64,000 bases of DNA from JAHFUI01 sp039931615 (GTDB taxonomy: Bacteria; Acidobacteriota; Vicinamibacteria; Vicinamibacterales; CAVVIG01), in contig JBDTRR010000029.1 in the NCBI GenBank assembly GCA_039931615.1, positions 1 to 64,000 of the forward strand. The letters are read 5' to 3'. The notes under the pieces are model-generated. The model did not search any database. It worked only from the letters and a program-made list of their open reading frames with translations, and was not told the origin of the DNA. Position numbers and translations under genes: made by a program. Positions 25,406-34,562 of this stretch are shown here, piece after piece (within the stretch, counting starts at the first letter, position 1; each line of letters opens with the position of its first letter).

Positions 25406-26024
25406 GAGCCACCCCCTTGGCTTTCAGCGCCGCTTCCATGATGCGCACGAAGGTGCCGCAGCGGCAGATGTTGCCGTCGAGCCCTTTCTTCGCCTGGTCG
25501 ACGGTCGGATTCGGGGTGCGTTCGAGCAGCGCCACCGTCGCCATCACGAACCCCGGCGTGCAGAAGCCGCACATCAGACCATCGGTGTCGACGAACGCCT
25601 GCTGCACCGGGTGCAGCGTGTTGCCGTTGGCCAGGCCGTCCACCGTGCGAATCTGCTTGCCCTGGACCTCGATCGCCAGGGTCGAGCACGAATAGACCGT
25701 GCGGCCGTCGACGATCATCGTGCAGGCGCCGCAGGCGCCGCGATCGCAGACCCGCTTGTTGCCGGTCAGGTCGGCGCGGTTGCGCAGCGCGTTGAGCAGG
25801 GTGACGCGCGGCTCGATCGTCAGGTTGAGCCGCTTGCCGTTCACCAGCAGCGTCACCGGCACGTCGCCGCTGATCACCGCCGGGCCGGTCTGCGCCTCGA
25901 CCTCCGCCACGCCTGCCGCCGTCACCGCCGTGGCGAGACTGCTGACGCCGGCCGTCTTCAGGAAGTTTCGCCGGCTGACGCTGACGCGCTCGGGTGTTTT
26001 CAAAAACTCGTCTTTCGGAGCCAT
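25398..26024 (-). CDS. Tat-exported 2Fe-2S subunit of the molybdenum hydroxylase
   Basis: The 208-residue protein holds two 2Fe-2S clusters. The plant-type cluster uses C93, C98, C101 and C113; the second uses C152, C155, C187 and C189. The N-terminus has the twin-arginine motif S-R-R-N-F-L-K (R18-R19) followed by an alanine-rich hydrophobic stretch, so the folded complex is probably carried to the periplasm by Tat, as for E. coli PaoABC. ATG 26024 is chosen over an in-frame TTG at 26030 because GAGGGGG precedes it at a good distance. It is the first gene of the operon and has a recognisable promoter at 26075-26104. Confidence 0.94.
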   Translation of the reverse strand: MAPKDEFLKTPERVSVSRRNFLKTAGVSSLATAVTAAGVAEVEAQTGPAVISGDVPVTLLVNGKRLNLTIEPRVTLLNALRNRADLTGNKRVCDRGACGACTMIVDGRTVYSCSTLAIEVQGKQIRTVDGLANGNTLHPVQQAFVDTDGLMCGFCTPGFVMATVALLERTPNPTVDQAKKGLDGNICRCGTFVRIMEAALKAKGVARG

Positions 26025-26074
26025 GAGCAAGCCCCCTCAGAGACTAACCAATAAGGAACGGATACGAATGGCGA

Positions 26075-26104
26075 AGAATACTCAATAAGCCGTCGGCTTG
26101 ACAA
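26075..26104 (-). promoter_or_regulatory. Sigma-70-type promoter of the molybdenum hydroxylase operon
   Basis: On the minus strand TTGTCA (26104-26099) and TATTCT (26080-26075) are separated by 18 bases. The start site would fall near 26068, leaving a leader of about 44 bases with GAGGGGG before the ATG at 26024. The surrounding bases (26040-26110) are clearly richer in A and T than the genes on either side. Confidence 0.7.
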
Positions 26105-26135
26105 GGATATAAGGATTCTGTCGCCACCGCCGCTC

Positions 26136-26321
26136 TTACGGCTGGCGCTCGAGCAGGTCGACCAACTCGGTCAGCGCCTCGATCTCGCCGCGCGCGGCGT
26201 AGAGAATCGCCCGCCGCTCCTGGAGCGTCGGCACCGCCGGCTCCTCCCCGTCAACGCGCACGCGCCCATCGTCGGTCACTTCGACCACGACGGCGTCCAT
26301 CGGCTCCACGTAAAGGCGCAT
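26136..26321 (-). CDS. Small hypothetical protein
   Basis: This 61-residue acidic protein starts 21 bases after the ACT-domain gene in the same direction, so they are probably co-transcribed. It opens with a beta-rich stretch (V-V-V-E-V-T-D-D-G-R-V-R-V-D-G) and ends in a helix rich in Glu, Leu and Ala. I see no signal peptide, membrane segment or known motif. No clear Shine-Dalgarno precedes the ATG. Composition and codon pattern look like a real gene, but the evidence is modest. Confidence 0.5.
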   Translation of the reverse strand: MRLYVEPMDAVVVEVTDDGRVRVDGEEPAVPTLQERRAILYAARGEIEALTELVDLLERQP

Positions 26322-26342
26322 GCTTGGAAGAGGGGCTGGAGG

Positions 26343-26726
26343 CTAGACGCCGGCCGCGGCGGCCGCCCGTTGGGCGTTCTCGACGCCGATCACGATCGAC
26401 GCCGTCGGCCCCATGTCGCTGCCGCCGCCGTACGCGTACTCGACGTTCACGCCGGCGTCGCCGATCAGCCGCAGCGCCGGCGCCAGCGACCCGGGCGCGT
26501 TCGGCACCAGGACGACGATGACGTCGCGCTCGGCGACCTGGTGATGGTGCTCGCGCAGGACGGCCGCGCCGTGGGTGTGGTTGTCCACGACCAGCCGCAG
26601 CTGCCCGCCGCTCTCCAGGCCCATCGCCAGGATGTTGACGCGCTCTTGCGACAACAGCGCGCAGACGTTGCCGAGTGCGCCGGGGCTGTTGGGCAGCCGG
26701 AGGCTGAGTTCGATACGAATGGCCAT
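26343..26726 (-). CDS. Tandem ACT-domain protein
   Basis: The 127-residue protein is made almost entirely of two ACT domains. The first begins I-E-L-S-L-R-L-P-N-S-P-G-A-L-G and the second V-I-V-V-L-V-P-N-A-P-G-S-L; the N-x-P-G-x-L motif in each is the typical ligand-binding turn. Free-standing ACT pairs usually bind amino acids and regulate a partner protein. No enzyme domain is attached, and the neighbours do not reveal a partner. A TAGTCT box (26733-26738) lies six bases before the ATG, fitting a leaderless mRNA. Confidence 0.85.
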   Translation of the reverse strand: MAIRIELSLRLPNSPGALGNVCALLSQERVNILAMGLESGGQLRLVVDNHTHGAAVLREHHHQVAERDVIVVLVPNAPGSLAPALRLIGDAGVNVEYAYGGGSDMGPTASIVIGVENAQRAAAAAGV

Positions 26727-26796
26727 CGCCGAAGACTACCAGAATCGCGGGGAGAGGGTTGGCGGGAGAATCGTGCACGCCGGCGGAAACGCGAGA

Positions 26797-26828
26797 TGGC
26801 GGCCAGCGAAATCGTTCGCCAGCCGCCA
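26797..26828 (-). terminator. Strong RNA hairpin after the OmpA-like gene, probable terminator
   Basis: In the minus-strand transcript, arms at 26828-26815 and 26810-26797 pair over 14 base pairs around a CGAU loop, with two G-U wobble pairs and no mismatches. It begins 22 bases after the stop at 26851. The following bases are only moderately T-rich, so it may act as a terminator or as a 3'-end stabiliser. Confidence 0.65.
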
Positions 26829-26850
26829 GCTCACCGGGATTGCCAGACGT

Positions 26851-27555
26851 CTACGCGAGAACCTTGATCACGACCCGACGGTTCTGGGCGCGGCCGTCCC
26901 TGGTCTTGTTCGGCGCGATCGGCTTCGCTTCTCCGTAGCTGATCACGTTGATCTTGAACAGCGGAATCTGGTGCTGTTCGTAGAGGTACCGCTTGACCGA
27001 CTCCGCGCGCTCGAGTCCGATCCGCTCGTTGGTCTTCGGATCGCCGACGTTGTCGGTGTGCCCTTCGATCTCGAAGTAGGCGCCCTTCGGATCGGCCTTC
27101 AGCGACGCGACCAGCTGGTCGAGCTTCGCCTTCGCCTCATCCGGAAGAACGGTCTTGGCGAACTTGAAGTTGCCTTCGTCTTCGCTCAGCACGACTTCGT
27201 AGACCAGGCGCTTGGTCGCCTTGTCCACCGCATCGGCCTTGCCCTGCGCCGCGCTCGCCGCGCTCCCCGCCGCCGTCGCCGCGCTGTTGGCCGCGGTGGC
27301 TGCGGTACCGGCCTGGTTCGCCGAATTCTGGGCCGCCTGGGCCGCCTGCGCCGCCGCACCCGCCTTGGTGTCGACCTCGGTGATCCGTCCCTCGGCAACA
27401 CGCTGACGCTCCTGGGTCTGCTCGAGCGACTTCCCTACGGAATCCACCTTGTCGTTGACTTCGCCAACGCTGGTCCTGACGAACTTCTTCGTCGCGCAGG
27501 CCGAGCCGCCGATGGCGATGACGACAATCGGAATCGCTACCAGAAAATTACGCAT
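26851..27555 (-). CDS. OmpA-family peptidoglycan-binding lipoprotein with coiled coil
   Basis: The 234-residue protein has a lipoprotein signal ending I-G-G-S-A-C with C20, then an alanine-rich Lpp-like coiled coil (about 25-110). A C-terminal OmpA domain follows with E-I-E-G-H-T-D-N-V-G and N-x-R-x-G-L-E-R-A-E-S-V-K, and N-R-R-V-V-I at the end. It probably anchors the outer membrane to peptidoglycan. An AGGAGG Shine-Dalgarno (27563-27568) overlaps the stop of the upstream VWA gene, so the two form an operon. Confidence 0.93.
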   Translation of the reverse strand: MRNFLVAIPIVVIAIGGSACATKKFVRTSVGEVNDKVDSVGKSLEQTQERQRVAEGRITEVDTKAGAAAQAAQAAQNSANQAGTAATAANSAATAAGSAASAAQGKADAVDKATKRLVYEVVLSEDEGNFKFAKTVLPDEAKAKLDQLVASLKADPKGAYFEIEGHTDNVGDPKTNERIGLERAESVKRYLYEQHQIPLFKINVISYGEAKPIAPNKTRDGRAQNRRVVIKVLA

Positions 27556-27566
27556 GATCGATCCTC

Positions 27567-28508
27567 CTAGAACGAATGCGGGCGAGATTGCCCAACTGTA
27601 TAACCGGCGCGGGCTCGCACGGTCAGAGCTCTGTCACGGGTTCGAACCTGGAGCGGATGCCAGCCCGGGTTGCCGCTCGATTCGAAAGCAATCAGGTACT
27701 GATGGCGAAGTTCGTCGACGATCTGCCTCGCGGCGAGGCGGCGCTGGCCTGGTGTGCTCGCCTTGAACACCAGACCACCGGTATGCATGGCAAGCGAGTC
27801 GAGCGACCCGGCCTGCCACGGTTTGTCTGCTGACGGCGTCGCGGCGTCCGCCTCGGGATTGTCAATCGAGGGGACGATGCCGATGATGTAGACCGGCACG
27901 TCGGTCGCACTGGCGATACCGCTGACTTCTTCGGCGCTGAGGCGGCTGGACGTGTCCCGTCCATCCGTCAGCACAACCAGCGCGCGGCGGCGCCCGTCAC
28001 GTTCGCCAAGCCGCTTCGCCGCCTGGCCGATGGCGTCGCGCAGCGAGGTTTCACCAAACGCCCTGACCGAAGCCATCGCCGCTGGTAGCCCCTTCAGGCC
28101 GACGGTAAAGGGCGCTATCTCGATCAGCTCGGTATCGAACGTGTACACCGCTGCTTCGTCGAATTCGTTGTTGAGCCAGCCCAGGACGTGGGCCGCGGTT
28201 TCGCGCGCATCCCCAAGTCTGGATTCCATGCTCCCGCTGACGTCGAACAGGAGCGCGACATTCACACTGGCGAGGTCGGCCCGGAAGTCGGTGATCTTCC
28301 TGGTGAACGCACCACTTTCGAGAATCTCGAAGTCGCCCGCCGAAAGATCCTGCACCAGCCGGCCTTTATGATCACGGACGACGGCAGTAATCCGCACCAG
28401 GTCGACGCTGGCCTTGAAACTGGCGACCGGCGGCGCCTGGGCAGACACGACTGCGGTGTTCAGCAGCAGCGCCCCAACGGCCAATCGGGTCAGCTTCCGG
28501 GGTGTCAT
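27567..28508 (-). CDS. Exported VWA-domain protein of the acidobacterial type
   Basis: After a signal peptide (hydrophobic stretch ending V-V-S-A-Q-A) comes a short beta domain with D-L-V-R-I-T-A-V-V-R-D. A von Willebrand A domain follows, with an intact MIDAS: D-V-S-G-S-M, a conserved Thr/Ser region G-E-T-S-L-R-D, and L-T-D-G-R-D. This arrangement is the VWFA-related type abundant in Acidobacteriota. It probably mediates metal-dependent protein contacts outside the cytoplasm. ATG 28508 is preferred since it gives a compact signal peptide and has GGAG upstream; ATG 28538 is possible. It is co-transcribed with the OmpA-like gene. Confidence 0.88.
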   Translation of the reverse strand: MTPRKLTRLAVGALLLNTAVVSAQAPPVASFKASVDLVRITAVVRDHKGRLVQDLSAGDFEILESGAFTRKITDFRADLASVNVALLFDVSGSMESRLGDARETAAHVLGWLNNEFDEAAVYTFDTELIEIAPFTVGLKGLPAAMASVRAFGETSLRDAIGQAAKRLGERDGRRRALVVLTDGRDTSSRLSAEEVSGIASATDVPVYIIGIVPSIDNPEADAATPSADKPWQAGSLDSLAMHTGGLVFKASTPGQRRLAARQIVDELRHQYLIAFESSGNPGWHPLQVRTRDRALTVRARAGYTVGQSRPHSF

Positions 28509-28541
28509 CGGTCCGGGTATCTCCAAAGTTGCTGCCATCAC

Positions 28542-28872
28542 GTTAAACTGCTGCTAAACAAGGGATTATTGCGATGGCCGTCTTCTGGATGCACCACGAA
28601 AACACACGAAATCGCGTAAAAAGTGCACACCATTTGCGAATCGCCCGTCTTCGCCGGTATGTAAGACCTACGCGATTTTGCGGCAGCCCCGCACTGCTCA
28701 ACCGTATCCAGCTCGTCAACCTCTTCAGAAAGGGTTGTACCACCACTGGTTATCGGATTGGTAGCGCGTCGCGGGCTCGGGCATGATCGCGGGTCACGGT
28801 GGCGACGCCCCCGAACGGTTGACGCCCCGCGATTGGTGATCCGGCCGCGCTCAGCCACGGTAATATTTCACC
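28542..28872. other. AT-richer intergenic region between divergent genes with an inverted repeat
   Basis: No convincing gene is present. The region is lower in G+C than its neighbours. It contains CACCACGAAAACACACGAAA (28592-28611) and an exact ten-base inverted repeat, AAATCGCGTA at 28609-28618 and TACGCGATTT at 28669-28678, with 50 bases between. A TAATAT box at 28861-28866 is six bases before the GTG start of the rightward aminotransferase. The rest holds nothing I recognise. Confidence 0.6.
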
Positions 28873-30096
28873 GTGGCACTCACACACTCCTCGACCACTT
28901 CACTGCCGGTCGCCAACCGGATCGGGCGCTTCTCCTACGCAATTCGTAACATCGTCGCCGAGGCCCGGCGCGTCGAGGCGCAGGGAAAGACCGTCCGCTA
29001 CCTCAACATTGGCGACCCGGTCGCTTTCGGATTCCGTACGCCCACGCCATTGATCGAGGCGGTGGAGCGGGCGATGCGGGACGGTCACAATGGCTACGGG
29101 CCGTCGGCCGGCCTGGCCGACGCCCGGGAAGCGGTCGCCGACGAGTACACGTCCCGCGGGTTCCCGATCGCCGCCGATCACGTCTTCATCACGGCCGGGA
29201 CGTCGGAAGCGATCGAGCTGGCGCTGACCGCGATTGTCGACGACGAGGGCGAAGTGCTGGTGCCGGAGCCGACGTATCCGCTCTACACGGCGGTACTGGC
29301 CAAGCTCGGCGCCCGGGCACGTTTCTATCGCACCGACCCGGCGCGCGGCTGGATGCCCGATCTCGATCACGTCAGCAGTCTGGTCACGCCGGCGACGCGC
29401 GCGCTCGTGGTGATCGACCCCAACAACCCGACCGGCGCCGCCTATTCCACCGCCATCCGCCGCGGCCTGCTCACTCTGGCCGACCGGCACGGCCTGGTGA
29501 TCGTCGCCGACGAGGTCTACGGCGACCTCGGCCACGACGGCCCGGTCGATCCGCTCGGCCTCCTCGATCCCGATGCGCCGATCATCTCGTTCTCGAGCCT
29601 GTCGAAGGCCTACCTGGCGCCGGGCTGGCGCACCGGCTGGATGGGCATCGGCCGGACGCCGCGGCTCGACGACATCCGGGCGGCGATCGGCAAGCTGGCG
29701 GACGGCCGCCTGTGCAGCAATGTCCCGATGCAGTACGCGATCGCCCCGGCGCTGCGCGGCGATCGGTCGCACCAGTCGTCGTTCCGGACCGCGCTGAAGG
29801 AGCGGGCGGCGGTGACCGCGACCAGCCTCAACGCGATCCCCGGCGTGACCTGCGTCGCGCCCGTGGCCGGCTTCTACGCGATGCCGAAAGTGGCGCTGCC
29901 ACCCGGACGGACCGACGAAGACTACGTGCTGGCGCTGCTGCGCGCCACGGGCGTGCTGTGCGTCTACGGGTCCGGGTTCAACCTGCCCGCCGCCGACGGG
30001 TTCCTGCGCATCGTCTTCCTGGCATCGCCAGACGAGCTGCGGGCGATCTACTCCCTGATCGCGGACTTCACCGGGGAGTATCTCAACGGGGTCTGA
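28873..30096 (+). CDS. PLP-dependent aminotransferase, alanine-synthesising (AlaA-like) type
   Basis: This 407-residue class I aminotransferase has Y-L-N-I-G-D-P near the N-terminus, N-G-Y-G-P-S-A-G, V-P-E-P-T-Y-P-L-Y, I-D-P-N-N-P-T-G-A, A-D-E-V-Y-G-D-L and the PLP lysine in F-S-S-L-S-K-A-Y-L-A-P-G-W-R-T-G-W. The I-G-D-P and S-L-S-K-A-Y-L-x-P-G-W-R combination matches AlaA-like glutamate-pyruvate transaminases better than aspartate enzymes. It is distinct from the paralogue at 10744. The start is GTG with TAATAT six bases upstream and no Shine-Dalgarno, fitting leaderless expression. It heads a rightward run with the transporter at 30116. Confidence 0.9.
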   Translation: MALTHSSTTSLPVANRIGRFSYAIRNIVAEARRVEAQGKTVRYLNIGDPVAFGFRTPTPLIEAVERAMRDGHNGYGPSAGLADAREAVADEYTSRGFPIAADHVFITAGTSEAIELALTAIVDDEGEVLVPEPTYPLYTAVLAKLGARARFYRTDPARGWMPDLDHVSSLVTPATRALVVIDPNNPTGAAYSTAIRRGLLTLADRHGLVIVADEVYGDLGHDGPVDPLGLLDPDAPIISFSSLSKAYLAPGWRTGWMGIGRTPRLDDIRAAIGKLADGRLCSNVPMQYAIAPALRGDRSHQSSFRTALKERAAVTATSLNAIPGVTCVAPVAGFYAMPKVALPPGRTDEDYVLALLRATGVLCVYGSGFNLPAADGFLRIVFLASPDELRAIYSLIADFTGEYLNGV

Positions 30097-30115
30097 CCGC
30101 GAATTCACCCACCGC

Positions 30116-31129
30116 ATGCTGCAGACCGTCCTGGCGGTCACCGTCGTGGCCATCGTCGCGGCGGCGATGTGGGCGGCCCGCGCGGCGCTGATGCTGATCT
30201 ATGTCAGCGCGATCATCGCGATGGGGCTTTCGCCGATGGTCCGCTTCGCCGAACGGCCGCGCCGGGGCGGCGGTCCGCCGGTGCCGTTTCGCCGGACGCT
30301 GGCCATCCTGGGCCTCTATCTCATCATCATCGCGGTGTTCGTCGCCGTCGCCCTGACCGTCGTCCCGCCGCTCGCCGACCAGGCCAGCCAGCTCTGGGAT
30401 CGCATGCCGCGACTGTTCCGTGACTTCCAGGATTTCCTGCGCCGGAACCGGCTGCTGACGCAGCGCGTGACGCTCGAACAGGCGGTGCAGAACGCCTCGG
30501 CGGGAGGGAACGGGAACGCCGTCAACACGGTGATGAGCGCGATCTCGAGCGTCGTCGGCGGCGTGTTCGGGCTGGTCACCATCCTGATCCTGAGCTTCTA
30601 CCTGCTGGTCGAAGGTCATGAGCTGTTCGAATACGTGACGCGCGTCGTGCCCTATCCGTCGCGGGCCGGGTTCATCACCGTAGCGCGTGGGAGCGTCGAG
30701 AAGGTCAGCGCCTGGCTGCGCGCGCAATTCATCCTCGCCTTCGTGATGGCGGCGTTCGCCGGCATCGGCCTCGGCCTGCTGGGCGTGCCGTATTACTACG
30801 TCGTGGCGCTGCTCGCCGCCGTCGGCGAGACGATCCCGATCGTCGGACCGATCGTGGCCGGGGTGACCGCCGTGGCGATCGCCTCGACGGTCTCGACCAA
30901 GCTGGCGATCACCGTCGGGGTCTACTTCTTCATCCTGCACCAGCTCGAAGCCAACGTCCTGGTGCCGAAGATCATGGAGCGGCGCGTCGGCGTCAGCCCG
31001 GTGACGGTCATCATCGCGCTCCTGATCGGCGTTGAAATGTGGGGCATTGTCGGCGCCCTGCTGGCGATCCCGACCGCGGCCATCCTGTCGGTCATCGTCC
31101 AGGAACTGACGGCGGATGCCGCCCTCTAG
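30116..31129 (+). CDS. AI-2E-family (PerM/YdiK-like) membrane transporter
   Basis: The 337-residue protein has the AI-2 exporter family layout: hydrophobic N-terminal helices, a soluble middle segment (about 85-135), and a C-terminal bundle of membrane helices. The family motifs V-G-E-T-I-P-I-V-G-P and H-Q-L-E-A-N-V-L-V-P-K-I-M are present. Members move autoinducer-2, indole-like compounds or sodium; the substrate here is unknown. It starts 19 bases after the aminotransferase stop and ends 12 bases before the next gene, with a TCTAGATCTAGATCT string in between. Confidence 0.92.
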   Translation: MLQTVLAVTVVAIVAAAMWAARAALMLIYVSAIIAMGLSPMVRFAERPRRGGGPPVPFRRTLAILGLYLIIIAVFVAVALTVVPPLADQASQLWDRMPRLFRDFQDFLRRNRLLTQRVTLEQAVQNASAGGNGNAVNTVMSAISSVVGGVFGLVTILILSFYLLVEGHELFEYVTRVVPYPSRAGFITVARGSVEKVSAWLRAQFILAFVMAAFAGIGLGLLGVPYYYVVALLAAVGETIPIVGPIVAGVTAVAIASTVSTKLAITVGVYFFILHQLEANVLVPKIMERRVGVSPVTVIIALLIGVEMWGIVGALLAIPTAAILSVIVQELTADAAL

Positions 31130-31141
31130 ATCTAGATCTCG

Positions 31142-33139
31142 ATGAGCGTGTCGTCAACGGAGCCCGCGACGACCGTGCGTCCGGCCGGCATCACGTCGCC
31201 GCGCATCCGGGAGACGCTGGCCGCGGCCGGGGCGTTCACGCTGCTGACCCTCGTCCTGACGTGGCCGCTGGCGCGCAGTCTTGCCAGCCAGCTGCCGGCC
31301 GACCTGGGCGATCCGCTGCTGAACACGTGGATCCTGGCCTGGGACGCCGAGCACCTGCTCCGCGCCGCGACGGGCCAGCTCGGCGCGCTTGGCGAGTACT
31401 GGCACGCGAACATCTTCTATCCGCAGCCGATCGCACTGGCCTACTCGGAGCATCTCACCGCGCAGGCGGTGATGATCCTGCCGGTCTACGCCCTCACCAG
31501 GAACCCCATCCTCGTCTACAACGTGGTCTTCGTCGCGACATTCGTCCTCTCGGCGCTCGGCATGTTCCTGTTGGTCCGCGAGCTGACCGGCTCACGCAGC
31601 GCCGCCCTCCTGGCCGGCGTCGCCTACGGCTTTGCGCCCTACCGGTTCGGCAACCTGTCGCACCTCCAGGTGTTGTCCTCGATGTGGATGCCGTTCGCCT
31701 GGCTCGGCTTCCACCGCTACTTCGAGACGCGGCGCCTGGCGCCGCTGGCCGGTGGCACGCTGGCGTGGACCGCGCAGAACCTGTCGTGCGGCTACTACCT
31801 GCTCTTTTTCGCGCCGGTGATGGGGATCTTTCTCGCGTGGGAAATGACCAGCCGGCGGCTGTGGGCCGACCGGCAGGTGTGGCGTCATCTGCTCGCCGCC
31901 GCAGCGGCGGTGACGATCGCCACCGTTCCCTTCCTGCTCCCGTATCTGGAGCTGCGGCGGCTCGGGTTCAGCGCCCGATCGCTCGGGGAAACCGGCCGCT
32001 TCTCGCCGGACGTCTACGGGTACCTGACGGCCGACGTGCGGATGGCGATCTGGGGACGGCTGGTACGGGCGTGGCCGAAGCCCGAGGGCTCTCTCTTCCC
32101 TGGCTTCACGATTCTGCTGCTGGCGGGTCTGGCGGTCGCCGACCGCTGGTGGCGGGGGCGTCGTGCCTCGCATCGCTGGCCATCATCGCCGGCCGCCCGC
32201 CTGATCGCGGCCGCACTGATCGTCTCGTGCGGCGTGCTGGCCGCGCTCCTGCTGGGCTGGACGCTCCGTGCAGCGGGCGCCGGCCTGTCGATCAAGATCA
32301 CCAGCCTGTCCCGCGTCGTGATTCTCGGGGCCGGACTGGCGATCGCCCTCGCCGTCGTCTCGCCACGCGCGCGCAACACCGCCGCACACTGGTTCTCCTC
32401 GCCGGTCGGCCTGTTCGCCCTGGTCACCATCTTCTCGTTCGTGATGTCGCTCGGCCCCGAGATCTACGCCCGCGGCCGGCTGGTCGAAGAGGACAACGTC
32501 TACGGACTGTTCTACGCCTACGTCCCGGGGTTCGACGGGCTGCGCGTCCCGGCCCGTTTTGCCATGATCGTGGCGTTGGGGCTGGCCGGGCTGGGCGGAT
32601 ACGGCGCGGCCGTGCTGGCTCGCGGTCGCGGCGCGGCGGTGGTCGCGGCGTTAACGGCTTTGATCGTCGCCGAGTCGTGGTCGGTGCCATTGCCGCTCAA
32701 CGAGAACTCGACCGACTACAAGCAGAGCGGTCTGGCGCCGCTTTCCGACACGCTGGCGATGGGATCGGCGGCGCCCGCGGTCTACCGCCTGGTCGCGCAG
32801 TTGCCGGCCTCGAGCGCGCTGATTGAAATGCCGTTCGGCGAGATCGCGTTCGAGACGCGCTACATGTTCTATTCGACGATGCACTGGCGGCCGCTGGTCA
32901 ACGGCTACAGCGGCGGCGCCCCCGACCAGTACGGACTCTGGGCCGAACGGCTGAAAGACGCCCTCGATTCGCCGGAGCCCGCCTGGCGCGCGGTCGCCGA
33001 ATCGCGCGCCACCCACCTGATCGTCCACGAAGCGGGCTATGCCGGCGATCGCGGCCAGCAGATCAGTGCGTGGGTCCGCGCCCACGGCGGCCGGGAACTG
33101 GCGCGGTCCGGCACCGACCGCCTGTTCCAGATCCGGTAA
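31142..33139 (+). CDS. Polytopic membrane protein, probable GT-C-fold glycosyltransferase
   Basis: This 665-residue protein has about ten to twelve hydrophobic helices and a soluble C-terminal part (about 520-665). The first periplasmic loop after helix 1 has D-L-G-D-P-L-L-N-T-W-I-L-A-W-D, which resembles the acidic loop of GT-C glycosyltransferases that use lipid-linked sugars (PMT and ArnT types). This is a fold-level inference; I cannot name the substrate. It follows the AI-2E gene by 12 bases. The stop codon is followed at once by a palindromic repeat (33140). Confidence 0.72.
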   Translation: MSVSSTEPATTVRPAGITSPRIRETLAAAGAFTLLTLVLTWPLARSLASQLPADLGDPLLNTWILAWDAEHLLRAATGQLGALGEYWHANIFYPQPIALAYSEHLTAQAVMILPVYALTRNPILVYNVVFVATFVLSALGMFLLVRELTGSRSAALLAGVAYGFAPYRFGNLSHLQVLSSMWMPFAWLGFHRYFETRRLAPLAGGTLAWTAQNLSCGYYLLFFAPVMGIFLAWEMTSRRLWADRQVWRHLLAAAAAVTIATVPFLLPYLELRRLGFSARSLGETGRFSPDVYGYLTADVRMAIWGRLVRAWPKPEGSLFPGFTILLLAGLAVADRWWRGRRASHRWPSSPAARLIAAALIVSCGVLAALLLGWTLRAAGAGLSIKITSLSRVVILGAGLAIALAVVSPRARNTAAHWFSSPVGLFALVTIFSFVMSLGPEIYARGRLVEEDNVYGLFYAYVPGFDGLRVPARFAMIVALGLAGLGGYGAAVLARGRGAAVVAALTALIVAESWSVPLPLNENSTDYKQSGLAPLSDTLAMGSAAPAVYRLVAQLPASSALIEMPFGEIAFETRYMFYSTMHWRPLVNGYSGGAPDQYGLWAERLKDALDSPEPAWRAVAESRATHLIVHEAGYAGDRGQQISAWVRAHGGRELARSGTDRLFQIR

Positions 33140-33233
33140 CGGTCCGGCTGGAGTCGGACCCACTTCCGAGCCGGTAGTAGTGCAGACCTTCAGGTCTGCC
33201 TGTCGGTCCGGCTGAAGCCGGACCCCACGTACA
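33140..33233. repeat. Palindromic repeat element with three hairpins
   Basis: Directly after the stop of the membrane protein gene come three hairpins: GGTCCGGC-TGGA-GTCGGACC with one wobble (33141-33160), GCAGACC-TTCA-GGTCTGC (33182-33199) and GGTCCGGC-TGAA-GCCGGACC (33205-33224). A CCCACGTAC end follows. The middle stem has a different sequence but the same core. The remaining 120 bases to the next gene hold a possible TATACT box (33279-33284) and nothing else recognised. Confidence 0.9.
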
Positions 33234-33353
33234 AGTCAGGCGCGCCGTTTCTGGCGCGGTCGCCGCAGCTGTCGGTCATATACTTCGTGGTACGACAGTC
33301 ATCCCCCGACCGACGGCGATCGGCTGACCGTCCTCGACGACGACGGAAACCCA

Positions 33354-34541
<1,188 letters not shown>

Positions 34542-34562
34542 TCGGCTACAGAAAAGTTCCCT

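Noticed and set aside
27630..27660. GGGTTCGAACC string resembling a tRNA T-arm
   Set aside because: It lies inside the VWA gene and no acceptor stem, D-arm or anticodon arm can be formed around it.
28574..28786. Small plus-strand frame of 70 codons in the VWA-aminotransferase gap
   Set aside because: No Shine-Dalgarno, no domain, unusual composition, and it spans the inverted repeat; more likely non-coding.
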